This document shows, in pieces, positions 1-11,220 of a DNA stretch of 64,000 bases (the first letter of the stretch is position 1; every line of letters begins with the position of its first letter). The notes under the pieces were generated by a model that saw only the letters and a program-made list of their open reading frames with translations, searched no databases and was not told the origin of the DNA. Origin of the DNA: Filosporella fistucella. Lineage: Eukaryota; Ascomycota; Leotiomycetes; Helotiales. The stretch is taken from the NCBI GenBank assembly GCA_030077755.1, contig JAQJZZ010000017.1, forward strand, positions 1,178,001 to 1,242,000. The letters are read 5' to 3'. Both the position numbers and the translations under genes were made by a program.

Positions 1-485
1 GCTTCTTGCCTTCGCGAGACAGCTTGTACCAAAGTCTCCACATGCCACTGCGAAGAATAGTCCAGAGATCGTCCATGTTCTTTCCTGGAGGCATCCTATA
101 ATCGTAAGTTCACGCTCTGTCATTGTTGTTCCTTCCCGCAGGATCACAAAATGGAAAGCGGGTAGTATCGGACGTACCAGAGGGCAACGGCATCATAATT
201 TGGTCCAATTGTTGTCACAATGCCTTTGTAGCAATGAGCAGCTGTGATATAACGAAGAATATCACAATGGAGCTTGTACTTGTATTCCTCGGAATAAGCA
301 GCCATATCCTCTGTATCAATAAAGTACTTCGCTACTTCATCAGCGACGAAAGCTTCAGCAAGACACTGTGCAGCTTGCTCATATTCTGAAATTCCAATCA
401 CGCGAACCTGTTCCTCAGAAGGAAGAGACAAGCTACGCTGTTTTTCAAGAGTAATGGAAGTTTTACTACTTGAATTCTGCGCCAT
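1..485 (-). CDS. GNAT-family N-acetyltransferase, 5' part (runs off the window)
   Basis: Exons 485-178 and 95-1, with an 82-nt intron (96-177). Donor GTACGT and acceptor TATAG rejoin the frame as V-A-L-W then M-P-P-G, a junction typical of fungal GNAT proteins. The N-terminal half reads as an acetyltransferase: an early segment with AQCLAEAF, a DILRYITAAH helix, then LWMPPGKNMDDLW. The acetyl-CoA loop is not visible because the gene leaves the window at base 1. The likely role is transfer of an acetyl group from acetyl-CoA to an unknown small molecule or protein. The start at 485 is the first ATG of the open frame. Substrate cannot be inferred. Family call fairly sure, function unknown. Confidence 0.75.
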
Positions 486-1782
486 GATTGCAATTTATTG
501 AATTCTATTCTGTAACGGTAATGATTTCTGTCACAGATGAGTTTCCAGAGTCAGTGATATGCGAGGCAATACGCACATGGTTCTGCTGGTCTTGTGGAAT
601 CTCCTGTATGTTGTTTAGAAAGCTGCGATCTCGACACTGTTATGTATCGAGAGGGAAAGCGCAGGCAGTTGAGACTTTGGCGTATGTCAACCGACATCAA
701 CGTAGATGTTCTTGGGTAATTTGGAGGAGTAAAATAGGTTGAGACGACGGAAGAATCCCGTCGAAAATGAGGAAACTGTTTGATTGTTTGCGTATGGGCT
801 GGTTTAGCGGTTTTGGTGAACGTGAGATGCACTGGCAGTTTGTAAACTGTTCAATGTGATGTAAGTGGAATAGCAAGTATGTTGATTCAAGTGTAATCAG
901 CCAGATACTTCTGTTTGGATAGAATGGTAGAGAAAAAGAGAAGTCGTAGGAGGGAGCGGTAGGATAAAGGTTATGTAGACGCTCGAGACCCTGGAACATG
1001 TCTTGCCATGGATACCCGTAGATTTGACAACCCCACCGGCACTAGAGAAGCCATCGTGAATTTGGCGTCCAACCGAATGCTTCCCGGTGTCTCCGCTGAT
1101 AGCGATTGCAATGCTTGAGAATTGGTAACCGGATCGCCTGCTTGTGCGTCGAAATTTTGTGTCATTTTTGCTGTATGATTTGTAACATCCAATAAGGCCC
1201 AGTTCCGCCTCTGTTTGTCCTCTCCACTGTTGCGCAAAGTACAATTGATCCTTACGTTCTCAGAATCTTGAATCGTTGTCAAGCATTATCGTGAGGCGTG
1301 GGGTATGCCGTCCGCATGGACATTCCTAGCAGAGTATAGTGTAATCTGGACCTTCAGACAGCGACAAGCGCCGAGCACCGACTTCGAGCTACAGCCGGAT
1401 AGGGAGGCAGAGGCATATACGAGACATGAGAAGATAGAAAGTTTTGAGGCCATGAAGCTATCATTGCTGACTTTCAATAGAAAAGAATTGAAATATTTAA
1501 ACATTACCTTGCCGGTGTACTCAATTGCAACTTTGCAAACCTCTCCGTGGGGGAGAGCAACAATAGGACGCCCACTGAACACTAGTTTCTTGGGAATGCA
1601 TGCGCAATACTCAATTTGTTGAGTCTGTCTGCAGGGTATATCTTCGCACCTTCGACCAAATCAACAACAATCCTGCTTCTGTGTGGTCCTGAATAGCTCC
1701 CACGCCTCGCCTTCCAATCCGATAAAAACCTCGTATGTCTGCCTGCGCCGCCTATACATCTGTGGACCAATCTGCAATTCAA
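486..1782. other. Intergenic region with a possible decayed coding stretch
   Basis: This gap holds the promoter of the GNAT gene on its left and the 3' side of the isomerase gene on its right. No confident gene was found. On the minus strand one frame is protein-like from an ATG at 1759 to a TAG at 1389. It needs removal of a 50-nt GT..AG intron (1458-1507), and it is broken by an in-frame TGA at 1661-1663. Segments such as VFIGLEGEAWELF and RPIVALPHGEVCK look coding, but I recognise no family. It may be a relic, a misread small gene or 3' UTR. Other ORFs here overlap each other on both strands and show no domain. Confidence 0.3.
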
Positions 1783-2649
<867 letters not shown>

Positions 2650-3180
2650 CTTAAGGGAATGTGGGAACTTTAATGTGTGAGAGAAAATGCCTCAGTAAAA
2701 AAATACCTCAGCTAGGTATTTCTCAATTTGGGCCCGATTGAGCGAGAGCACCAGCAATTAGGTTTAGGCTTAGAGTCCTGCAGGGGTGGGTGGTATTAGA
2801 AAAGCAGGCGTGGGCAGAGCTATACTACCCCTCATTTGTGTAACTTGTCATGTCAATCGCGGGGTTGCCTTCAATAGGTACCCAGGTACCTATGTAGCAT
2901 CAGCAAAGTTGTGTACAAATTCTGAAGAATTAACAAGGTTCCAACAAGAAAGAAAATTTCCTCAAAGTTCCATTTTAGCTATTCGAGACTCAAGATTTAG
3001 GGGCATCATTTTCAGCATCTGTTAAAGGCTCCAACTTCTTGGAATGGAAGCTGGACGCGATTTCTCACTAATCTCACCCCCCACAATCCTTATCCCACAG
3101 CTATCCTCGATAAGCACAAAAGTTATGGCAGATTTTGAGAACAAAAATTTCATCGTATCAAGCACATCAACCCCGCCACG
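2650..3180. promoter_or_regulatory. Divergent intergenic region between IDI1 and SYO1
   Basis: These 531 bp separate two outward-facing start codons and so should carry both promoters. The region contains a 9-bp inverted repeat (ATAGGTACC / GGTACCTAT, 2-nt spacer) at 2874-2893, and a looser AGGTATT/AATACCT pair near 2703-2720. No TATA box is evident. The regulatory role of the inverted repeat is inference only. Confidence 0.5.
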
Positions 3181-5232
3181 ATGGGGAAATCAAAACCCAG
3201 AAATCGAATCAAGAACCGGGCGAACCCTGTATCAAAGCCTGTCAAGCCCCCTTCTGATCCGGAACTTGCTGCCATCCGCGAAAATCGTATTCTACCAGTT
3301 CTCAAGGACTTGCAAAGTGCAGAATTAAAGACGAGATCCGCTGCCGCCCGCGCAATTGTAAATATTATCGAAGATGAGAAGTCTCGAAAATTGCTTCTAA
3401 GAGAGCAAATTGTGCGGATTCTGTTCGAGCAAACTCTCACAGATTCCAGTTTGGATACAAGAACAGATGGGTGGGGCATTTTGCGAAATTTGGCGCTGGA
3501 GGAAGAAGCAGATTTTTGTATCCATCTTTACAGACAGGACGTATTAACGGCAATTGATGGTGTGGTCAAGACAGTAGGTTGCATGAGGCTTAAACAATCT
3601 GGACTACCTAACAATCTCTAGATTATACAAACTATCGAATCCAAAGATGTGCCATTCAACAAGCTCCCGCAAGCCCAGCAAGACCTTCTCTGGACTTTGA
3701 CTACTTCGATCATCAACCTGATTTCATCACTTTCAGAAGCCCAAGATGAAATCGTTGAAGCTATATCAAAATTACCTACCATCATCAGCTTCCTCTTCGG
3801 CCTCATTGCATATCAATCCACACCAGAGATTGTCCAGAATGAAATACTCTCATGTTTGGCTGCCTTGACAGAGGACAACAAACCGCTCGTACAACAAATT
3901 GTTGACAATGGGGATTGGCTCAAGGGTATTGTACGTATCAAGGATGCGGAAAATGTCAACTCAGTTGCTGCCTGTGGTGTTTTGCATAACATATTCGTCA
4001 CTATGCAATGGTTCGATCACAATACACCTATGGAGGGCGCTTCAGATGCTATGCTCATTCCAACACTTATCACATTCATCACAAAGACGAAACCTCAAAG
4101 TAATGGGATAAATGGCAATTCTGGCAACACCAGCCCTGACCAGATCCTCCAATTAGCTCTCGAGATTACCGCTTCAATTGCAACTAGTCTTCAAGAAGCC
4201 CTTGAACATGGCAGTCGGCACGAGAAAGAATTTGAAGGCTTTGGTGATGACGCCGTGGATGATGGGATTGACGAAATGGACGCTGATGCAGACATTGGTG
4301 AAGGAGATGATGAAGAGGGATCCGATGGCGAAATGAATGATGACGAGATTGATGCCGATATGGAGTTGGTAACAGGCGATGGTCTTGATGAGGATGAGTC
4401 ACCTACTGAAGAAGTCACACTGGATAGGCTTGTACGAAATGCAGCCCCAGCAATACTCGCTCTTGCTCGTCCGGTCTCCGACTCGACCGAAAACATTCAA
4501 AACTACGCTCTGTCAGCTTTGAACAATATTGCTTGGACAATTTCAAGCATCGATTTCTCCACGGGCCATCTTGATAGCCTTCGGAAATACTGGGCTAGCC
4601 TCTCTCAGAAGATCTGGGATGAGATCGTTAGTCCGGTCTTGGCGGCAAATACTGCTGATATCGAATTAGCTTCCGCTATCACCAGCCTTGCCTGGGCAGT
4701 GTCTCGTAGCGTGAAGGGTCATCTTAGGATTCAACCTGAGGAACAGCGAAAGTTCATGGCATTGTATCAGGCATCCAAGAGCTTCGATACACAGGAGCAA
4801 ATCAACAGATCGAAAAAGGCACCTGAGGAAGATATCGATGCTTTTCAAGGTCTCGGCGTCAAATGTATTGGTGTACTTGGAGGTCTCGCGCTCGATCCAG
4901 CACCAATCGAACTAAATCGAGAAATTGGGGTCTTTCTCCTGACTCTTCTTTCAGCCCTGCCAGATACTCCCGCTGCCAACACAGTCGAAGCACTCAACCA
5001 ACTTTTCGATATTTATGCCGACAAAAATTTCTCATTCGATGAGCCCGTGTTTTGGGGAAACAATTTTCACAAGCATCTTGAGGACATACAACCTAAGGCA
5101 AAGAAGATGGCAAAATCCATTGACAAAAGGAAATTCGGAGAGCTACGCGCCAGAGCTGATGAGGCGATTCTTAACCTTGGACGGTTTTTGATCTACAAGA
5201 GGAAGGAGAGAGCTGGTAAAACCACGGAGTAA
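3181..5232 (+). CDS. SYO1: Symportin SYO1, co-importer of ribosomal proteins Rpl5/Rpl11
   Basis: Exons 3181-3573 and 3622-5232 give 667 residues, with a 48-nt intron (GTAGGT..CTCTAG). The basic N-terminus (MGKSKPRNRIKNR) fits an importin-binding signal. It is followed by ARM/HEAT-type helices such as LKDLQSAELKTRSAAARAIV and RTDGWGILRNLALEEE. A long acidic insert lies at about 337-395 (Asp/Glu-rich), a hallmark of Syo1 within the ARM-repeat domain. The known family role is to bind Rpl5 and Rpl11 with the transportin Kap104, carry them into the nucleus together and chaperone 5S RNP assembly for the 60S subunit. Its position near DBP10 and DBP4 fits a ribosome-assembly neighbourhood. The start ATG opens the conserved basic tail. 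Confidence 0.9.
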
Positions 5233-6925
5233 ACATCAAAGCCTGTGAATATGTTGAAAGGGTTTCTAAAAGCATTTGTTGGCGTCTGGAAGGAAAAATC
5301 TGATTTGATGATACCAGATCTGTCATGTAGCATGTAGCATGTTCCATATCTGCAGAGTCTCTGCTAGTGGATCTTTTGTGGCTGATTCTGCATCACATAA
5401 CTTGGTGTTGGGAGAGTAGCATGAGAAATAGATGCTGGATGGATATCTCCATTTCTGCCAGTATGACCAAGCTGCAGGGGGGCATTTCTGTGTGGTATGA
5501 GGCTATGCTAGTGAGACTCAAGATTGCTGCACCTTTACTAGCAACAATATGACCCTTCTCAAACACTCTGACCCATTCTTTCCTCCCCTGATGCGTGTTA
5601 TCTTTCCTTACTTTATGAAGATTAGGTAGACTCCACACAACCACTCCATAATCGACTTGAAATTGTCAAACAGAAGTGATGTGTCAACCTTCAGACATTC
5701 TTAGTATATATAACGACTGCATGTAGATGCAATAAAATGTCCAACCAAAATAAGGAGTGTTGCTTGGGCCATTTCTGTTGTGAGTCGGAGGTCGGTGAAA
5801 GCAATCGACAGAAACAGGTGAGGAGGCTCGGCAGGCCAGGCAAATGTGCCATGTTAATCTTTCACTATAACACAGTTTGATAAGATGAAAGGCTGTGGCA
5901 GCGGTGACTTCTCCCAACCCATCTTCTCAGACCAAATTAGAGATGGGTTAGTCATGAATTTCTGTATGAGGTGGGTTTGCCAGGCAAATGATATAGCTTG
6001 CCACCGGGAAATAAAGACTTATGCCCCGGTGCCTGCTCCCTTCAAAAGAGGGCAACTTGCTGGGAAAGATACATAGTTTAGTGCTGAGAGAGCCCTGCAG
6101 CCTAGTTCTACCTTTAAGTTGAATATTGACCATGAGGGTCACTAAGTGCAGCAGACCATAACAGATGCAAGCTCCCCTGTGTGCTCCTGCTTCATGGTCC
6201 CTGGCTTCGAGTGAAGCTTAGAATAGTCAATCTATTCATCTCAGCCCCTTGCAGATGACGATTCATGGAGTAATGGTCTGTCTCGGTGCAAACCACAATG
6301 TATTGCTTGGATGTCTCTTTGCTCGCTGTGAAAAGAGTGAAAGTGCTTGCAGTCACCGAAGCTGGCGCTATCACGGTACGGCACGGACGCTCAGCCACAT
6401 CTCCAGCCACGACAGCCCTACGGAACCAGCCAGGGCCATGAATACCGACATCACTTTTCAACTCCAAATCTACCCTGCAGAGTAATGGTGCATACCGGTG
6501 CCCTAGCAAACCTAGCAATCGGGCATCGGTTCTTGCGGCAATCTAGCCTATTCATACTGCTTCTACCAGCAAAATTGATGGAACATGGGCTTTCCAGGCC
6601 TGCCCGCTGATGCAGAAGCCAGGATGTGAGGTCCCGTTGCCCTGATCAGCTGGAAACAGGGCGGCATTGGGCCGTAGCCGTTCATGGTCTCGGTGAGATG
6701 GCTCACCCAACCAGTGCATTCATGCTGTGCAGAATCTCAATGGTGAGAAAATTGAAAATGTAGAGGCTGTGGATGGGAAATAGAGCCAAATGGTAGTGCT
6801 GAGTTGGATATAAAGTCTTTGACTATGCCATACTTTGCCTTTGAAGCATGCTTAGCATGTACAAGTCATTGAATGGAACCTTATAACCTCAATCTGGTCC
6901 TATGCTTCTCAGAAGTGGATTTATC
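5233..6925. other. Long gene-poor gap
   Basis: About 1.7 kb between the SYO1 stop and the orphan gene at 6926. I see only short ORFs on both strands that overlap one another (for example near 6190-6520) and have no domain or splice support. Near 5328-5342 a short direct repeat, CATGTAGCATGTAGCATGT, is visible. No gene is supported. Confidence 0.5.
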
Positions 6926-7793
6926 ATGAGAAGTGGCACTCAAGACACGGATGAAGATTCTTCTACCCGTGCAGAATGGGGAACTCCCAGCCAGCACACT
7001 TCAAGGTATCTACCATGCTTCGCACACTTATGCAGCCCCAGTCACATGGCACATTAGCTAACTCGCTTTGCTATCCAGTTTCTCTGGTAATGACAATCGG
7101 CACACGCTTGGCTCTATTGAAGAAGACAACCCATCGACAGTCTTGCAACAAGCCGGTCAGCAACCCTACAACCATAGCTTAATCGCCACATCGGATTTCA
7201 TACTTTTTCCGTCCGCGAATGATGGAGCTCACACTGACAGTCTGCAATCAGATGAGCAAATAGTCCGTACTCATTCGCCAGACTCTCTGCATTCAAATCC
7301 ACAGCAACAGGACAGGCAAGAATATGCTTCACATTTGCTGGCCCGAAGTCACCCCTTGGTCTCAAATCCCGGGTTTGCTCAGGAAAGTGAACCATCGACG
7401 CCCATGCCGATTGCTACCCAGTTACAGACGCCGGGCCCAACTCCACACTCTCATGAGTCAATACAAAGATACGTTCATAGTGATGATGCTTGGTCACCAA
7501 CTTCAAAAATCGACCCAGAGAGTCGCAAAAAGATCATAACAGAACAAATGCCAGACGTTAAAGGATATCCTAATGACAGAAATTATCCCGATAAAATGGA
7601 GAACCATTTGAAGAGGTTGGAAAATGGAGATGAGGAGCTTTCGGAAGAGGAGAGGAGGAACAAAAAGAAAGTCAGGAGGGGGAAGGGAAAGAGCATAGCA
7701 GAACCACCATCGAAGGGCTATAGAGGAAGGAGAGACAGGGATTATGGGGGAGAAGGTGGCCAAGGAAGTGGTGAAGCACTTCGTACAACTTGA
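6926..7793 (+). CDS. Orphan disordered protein, hypothetical (possible frame break near its end)
   Basis: Exons 6926-7005 and 7079-7793 give 264 residues. The 73-nt intron has donor GTATCT, a GCTAAC branch site and acceptor ATCCAG. An in-frame ATG at 6902 would add eight residues. The protein is low-complexity: Ser/Gln/Pro-rich in the first two thirds, then a charged segment (NHLKRLENGDEELSEEERR) followed by a basic Arg/Lys/Gly tail. No domain is recognised. A second frame, open from 7699 to a TGA at 7900-7902, is strongly protein-like. Through a 42-nt GTGTGA..ACTAG intron (7897-7938) it could continue to a TAG at 8053-8055. This suggests a one-base indel or an unrecognised splice, so the true C-terminus is uncertain. 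Function unknown. Confidence 0.55.
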
Positions 7794-8116
7794 CGAGCCA
7801 GCGACGACAATCATTTCATATCGGAGAAGAGAGAAGATGACACTATTTGAATTCGTATTGATAAACTGGGCGAAGATGGATATGCCGGGCACCTTCGTGT
7901 GAAAGTTCGGGCGGAGGCTTTAATTGGCATTTTACTAGCACTCGCTAAGATGGGAGGAAAACAGCACTCTCTACGAATGGGGAAAAGGCGTTTGGACTTT
8001 GCAGTGGCATATGGTCTCTCGTTCAAGATTTCCACTTTTCATTCTTTCGATGTAGCGCGTGGAATACAGTATATGTCAAATGTCTGATTCAGGTGAGAAA
8101 ATTTGACATTGGGTAT

Positions 8117-10935
8117 CTACCTCTTTCCCTTCCTTACTGGTCTCGCATTCTTTGCCATCTTCCTCTCCTTCAATTTTCGTTCCTTTCTGATATCCTCCGT
8201 GCTCTTGATCTCCTGTTTCCCGGTTCCCTCCTTGAACTTGCCAACACGTTTCTCCTTTGCTTCGTCGACTCTCTTCTTTCTCACGTGATAATCATCACGG
8301 TATTTGTCTGCTTCCTTAGGCGCCTTCTCTTGCTTGTGTTTGTACCTGGTACCAAATCCTCGACCCACACCTGCATTTGCACCGGCACCTTCTCTTTCGG
8401 CTTCTCCGGTTCTTGGTAGGCGATCAACTTTATGTGCTTTACGCCACCTGTCAAAGCGACCGCTCTGGAAACTAGCAGCAATCTTCTGTCCACTTTCACC
8501 ACGTATCATCTTCTTGCCTTTGGAGCCATCTTCATCGTTGGCTCGAGCAACATATTTGCTATTCTTTTTGTCCCAGCGCATGCCCTTGGCTCGGGATGGT
8601 TCCGCAAACGACTTTGCCCCGTCATCATTGGTAAGCTCCATAGTCACTCCTCTCGCCGCTTCTACAAAGTTTGAGTTCTGCGATGCGGTATTGTAAGACC
8701 CGGAATGTACTCCGTAGCCTCGCTCTTCGGCTACGTTGATGTTCTTCGGAGTGTAAGACATGAAGTTCTCGGAATCTTTCCACGAAAGTGTGCGTCCTTT
8801 TCCTTTCTGCGTCGATTTTGAGAATGTCGTTTCCAAATCATTTTCAGAGGCGTCATCCATATCATTACCACCTCCAGTAATTGTGACTTCCATCTCATCG
8901 TCGTCATCATCCACTTCGACGTCTGATGAAGATTCTCCCATCTCTACATCAAGAGCTTCCTCGGCTTTCGCAGCGGCAAGCTCGTCTTCGGCCTTTTGCC
9001 GTCTCGGCACAATTTTTTCTCTTCTCTGTCTCATCATCTCGGCAGCTTCTCCATGACCCGCCTTACCTCTCGTTCCAATCTCGAAGACAGTTTCTTGAGG
9101 TCGGAAGCCACTTATTCGTGCCAACATGTCTAACCTGGCCTGTTCGGCGTTATTTGTATCGTTACTGAACAAGGGGTGTAGTTGCATCCAGCCTGGTGAA
9201 GACACAACCTCTTTTGCTCTTTTGGCGCTTTCATTTGATGCTGAATTTCGTGTTTTGATATAGAGCCTCTCTCCTTTCCCCGCGACAGTGCGAAGAGCAT
9301 TTAGATCATCATCATCTCCCAATAATTTGGTGATCCACTCAGATGTGCTTTCTAACTTGTCTCTCAATAAAGCACCAACTATCACATCTTCCGCATAATT
9401 CGGGGATTCTCCACACTCCCTCCCAAGATACAATCGCTTTCCCAGAAATAGTTGTAGATCTAAAAGATATGGAACATCTGTATCTCGAACTAAACTGTAA
9501 CTCCAACCACGTTGTCCGGCTCGTGCTGTACGACCAACACGATGTACGAAAATTTTGGGTTGAGGAGGGAAATCATAATTGATAACATTTGCTAAGACCG
9601 GGATATCAATACCTCTGGCAGCAACATCTGTTACTACTAGGATATTGGTCATACCGGTCCGGAAATCCTCAACCTGAATGTTACGAGCTGTCTGATCTAA
9701 AGAACCATAAGCATGAGAGACAGCATAGCCAGAGAGGCGCAGGAGAGATGCTAAATAGTCGACATGATGTTTGGTAGCTGCGAAAATTATCGTTGAATGT
9801 TCTGTCGGTTTCTGCCTTGGACTTCGGCCATCTGCACCTCGTTTTCGTTTTTTGGCATTGGCTTCTGCAACTTTTTTTGCAGCCTCTGGAGGACCACTTG
9901 GCATCTTGATCAAATCGTTTAGGATATGAAGGAGCGCTCCCTCCTTCTCAGCGCTCTTGACACTAAAGAAAGCACTTTCAAGATCTGGGGAGACTTTACT
10001 CTCTGCGTCTAGACGTACTAAGCTAGGTTCTTGTAAACCAGCTCGTGCGAACTCTACCAAAGACTTTGGCAATGTAGCGGAGAATAACAAGGTTTGCCTG
10101 GAAGTTGGCAAGGCATGGAGAATTTCTGCCAGCTGAGCAGCGAAACCCATTTCAAACAGGCGATCTGCTTCATCAAATACTACGTACTTGACAGAGGATA
10201 AATCGAGTGACATCTCAACCTTAAGATGCAAGAATCGACCCGGAGTTGCGATGACAATATCGGGGTTTGCGGCCATAAATCCAAATTGCTCTTCCAAGCT
10301 GTCTCCTCCAACTAACAGAACACATTTGAGATCTGTACCCCTCCCGAACTCTTTCACAACTTTCAAAGTTTGTAGTGCCAACTCTCGAGATGGAGATAGA
10401 ATCAAAGCCCTAGCTCCTACCCTTGCACTGTGAGATTTCAACTTTTCGATCATAGGAATCACAAAGGCGGCAGTTTTTCCAGAACCAGTCCTAGCCATCC
10501 CAACAACATCTTGGTGGTCGAGAACAAGTGGAATTGTCTTTCGTTGAATCGGTGTAGGAACAGAAAATCCTTTTCTGCTAATGGCTTTAAGTAGATGTGC
10601 ATTTAAACCTTGATAAAATTCAGTTGCCATGTACGAGTGAGTGCAGTAAGTATACTCTTACCCATAGCTTGAAATCCACCGCCTTTCTTCACACTTCTGC
10701 CTTTGACATTTGATGCTTTTCGGTTGGAAGCAGCTTGTTGAGCTGCGATAAATGCCTCGTCGCCATCTCCGTCACTCTCCAGATCCAGAATGCCTCCAGC
10801 ATCTAACGAGCCTAGGTCTTTGGTGGTTGGAACCGCAAAATTATCATCATCAATATCGACTTCGTCTTGAAATAATGACTTCGTAATGTCAAAGTCATTC
10901 TCCGACGCTGCGGGGGAAGCTGCTCGGTGCGGCAT
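8117..10935 (-). CDS. DBP10: ATP-dependent RNA helicase DBP10 (60S ribosome assembly)
   Basis: Exons 10935-10662 and 10608-8117 give 921 residues; the 53-nt intron has a GTAAGA donor. The DEAD-box core is complete: Q motif GFSVPTPIQ (105-113), Walker A ARTGSGKT (130-137), DEAD (237-240), SAT (268-270) and HRVGRTAR (447-454). A long charged C-terminus follows. It has an acidic stretch, an [20 protein letters not shown] segment matching the DBP10-specific C-terminal domain, and a Lys/Arg-rich tail consistent with nucleolar rRNA binding. The known role of the family is remodelling of pre-60S particles around the peptidyl-transferase centre. The start MPHRAASP resembles filamentous-fungal orthologues; an in-frame upstream GTG is ignored. 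Divergent from DBP4 across 285 bp. Confidence 0.95.
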
Positions 10936-11220
10936 CTTGCCAATTGTCAGTCTCCTCAAAGTGAGTCTGGATTGCACAACACGCTTATCGATAAAATTTC
11001 CACACGATATTCTGAGAAGTTCCGATTTTTCTTGACCGCCTTTGGTCGTCTAACCGGATGAGTTCAAGTTTAATGCGGCTGGAGGCAATTTCTTGCTTAT
11101 CGGGTGGCTAATATAGGCTTAGCTTAATCGACAACTTCTCTGGCAGAAATTTGATGCAGCCTCATAAAATTCTTGAATCCATCTTTGATGAGCCGATGAT
11201 AGAAGCAAAGCCATTTCACT
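10936..11220. promoter_or_regulatory. Bidirectional promoter between DBP10 and DBP4
   Basis: 285 bp separate the ATG codons of two divergently transcribed ribosome-assembly helicases, so a shared bidirectional promoter is likely. I see no clear TATA box. Co-regulation is inferred from the layout, not shown by a motif. Confidence 0.6.

Noticed and set aside
897..1282. Two overlapping minus-strand ORFs upstream of the GNAT gene
   Set aside because: Different frames of the same sequence, no domain, and located where the GNAT promoter must lie.
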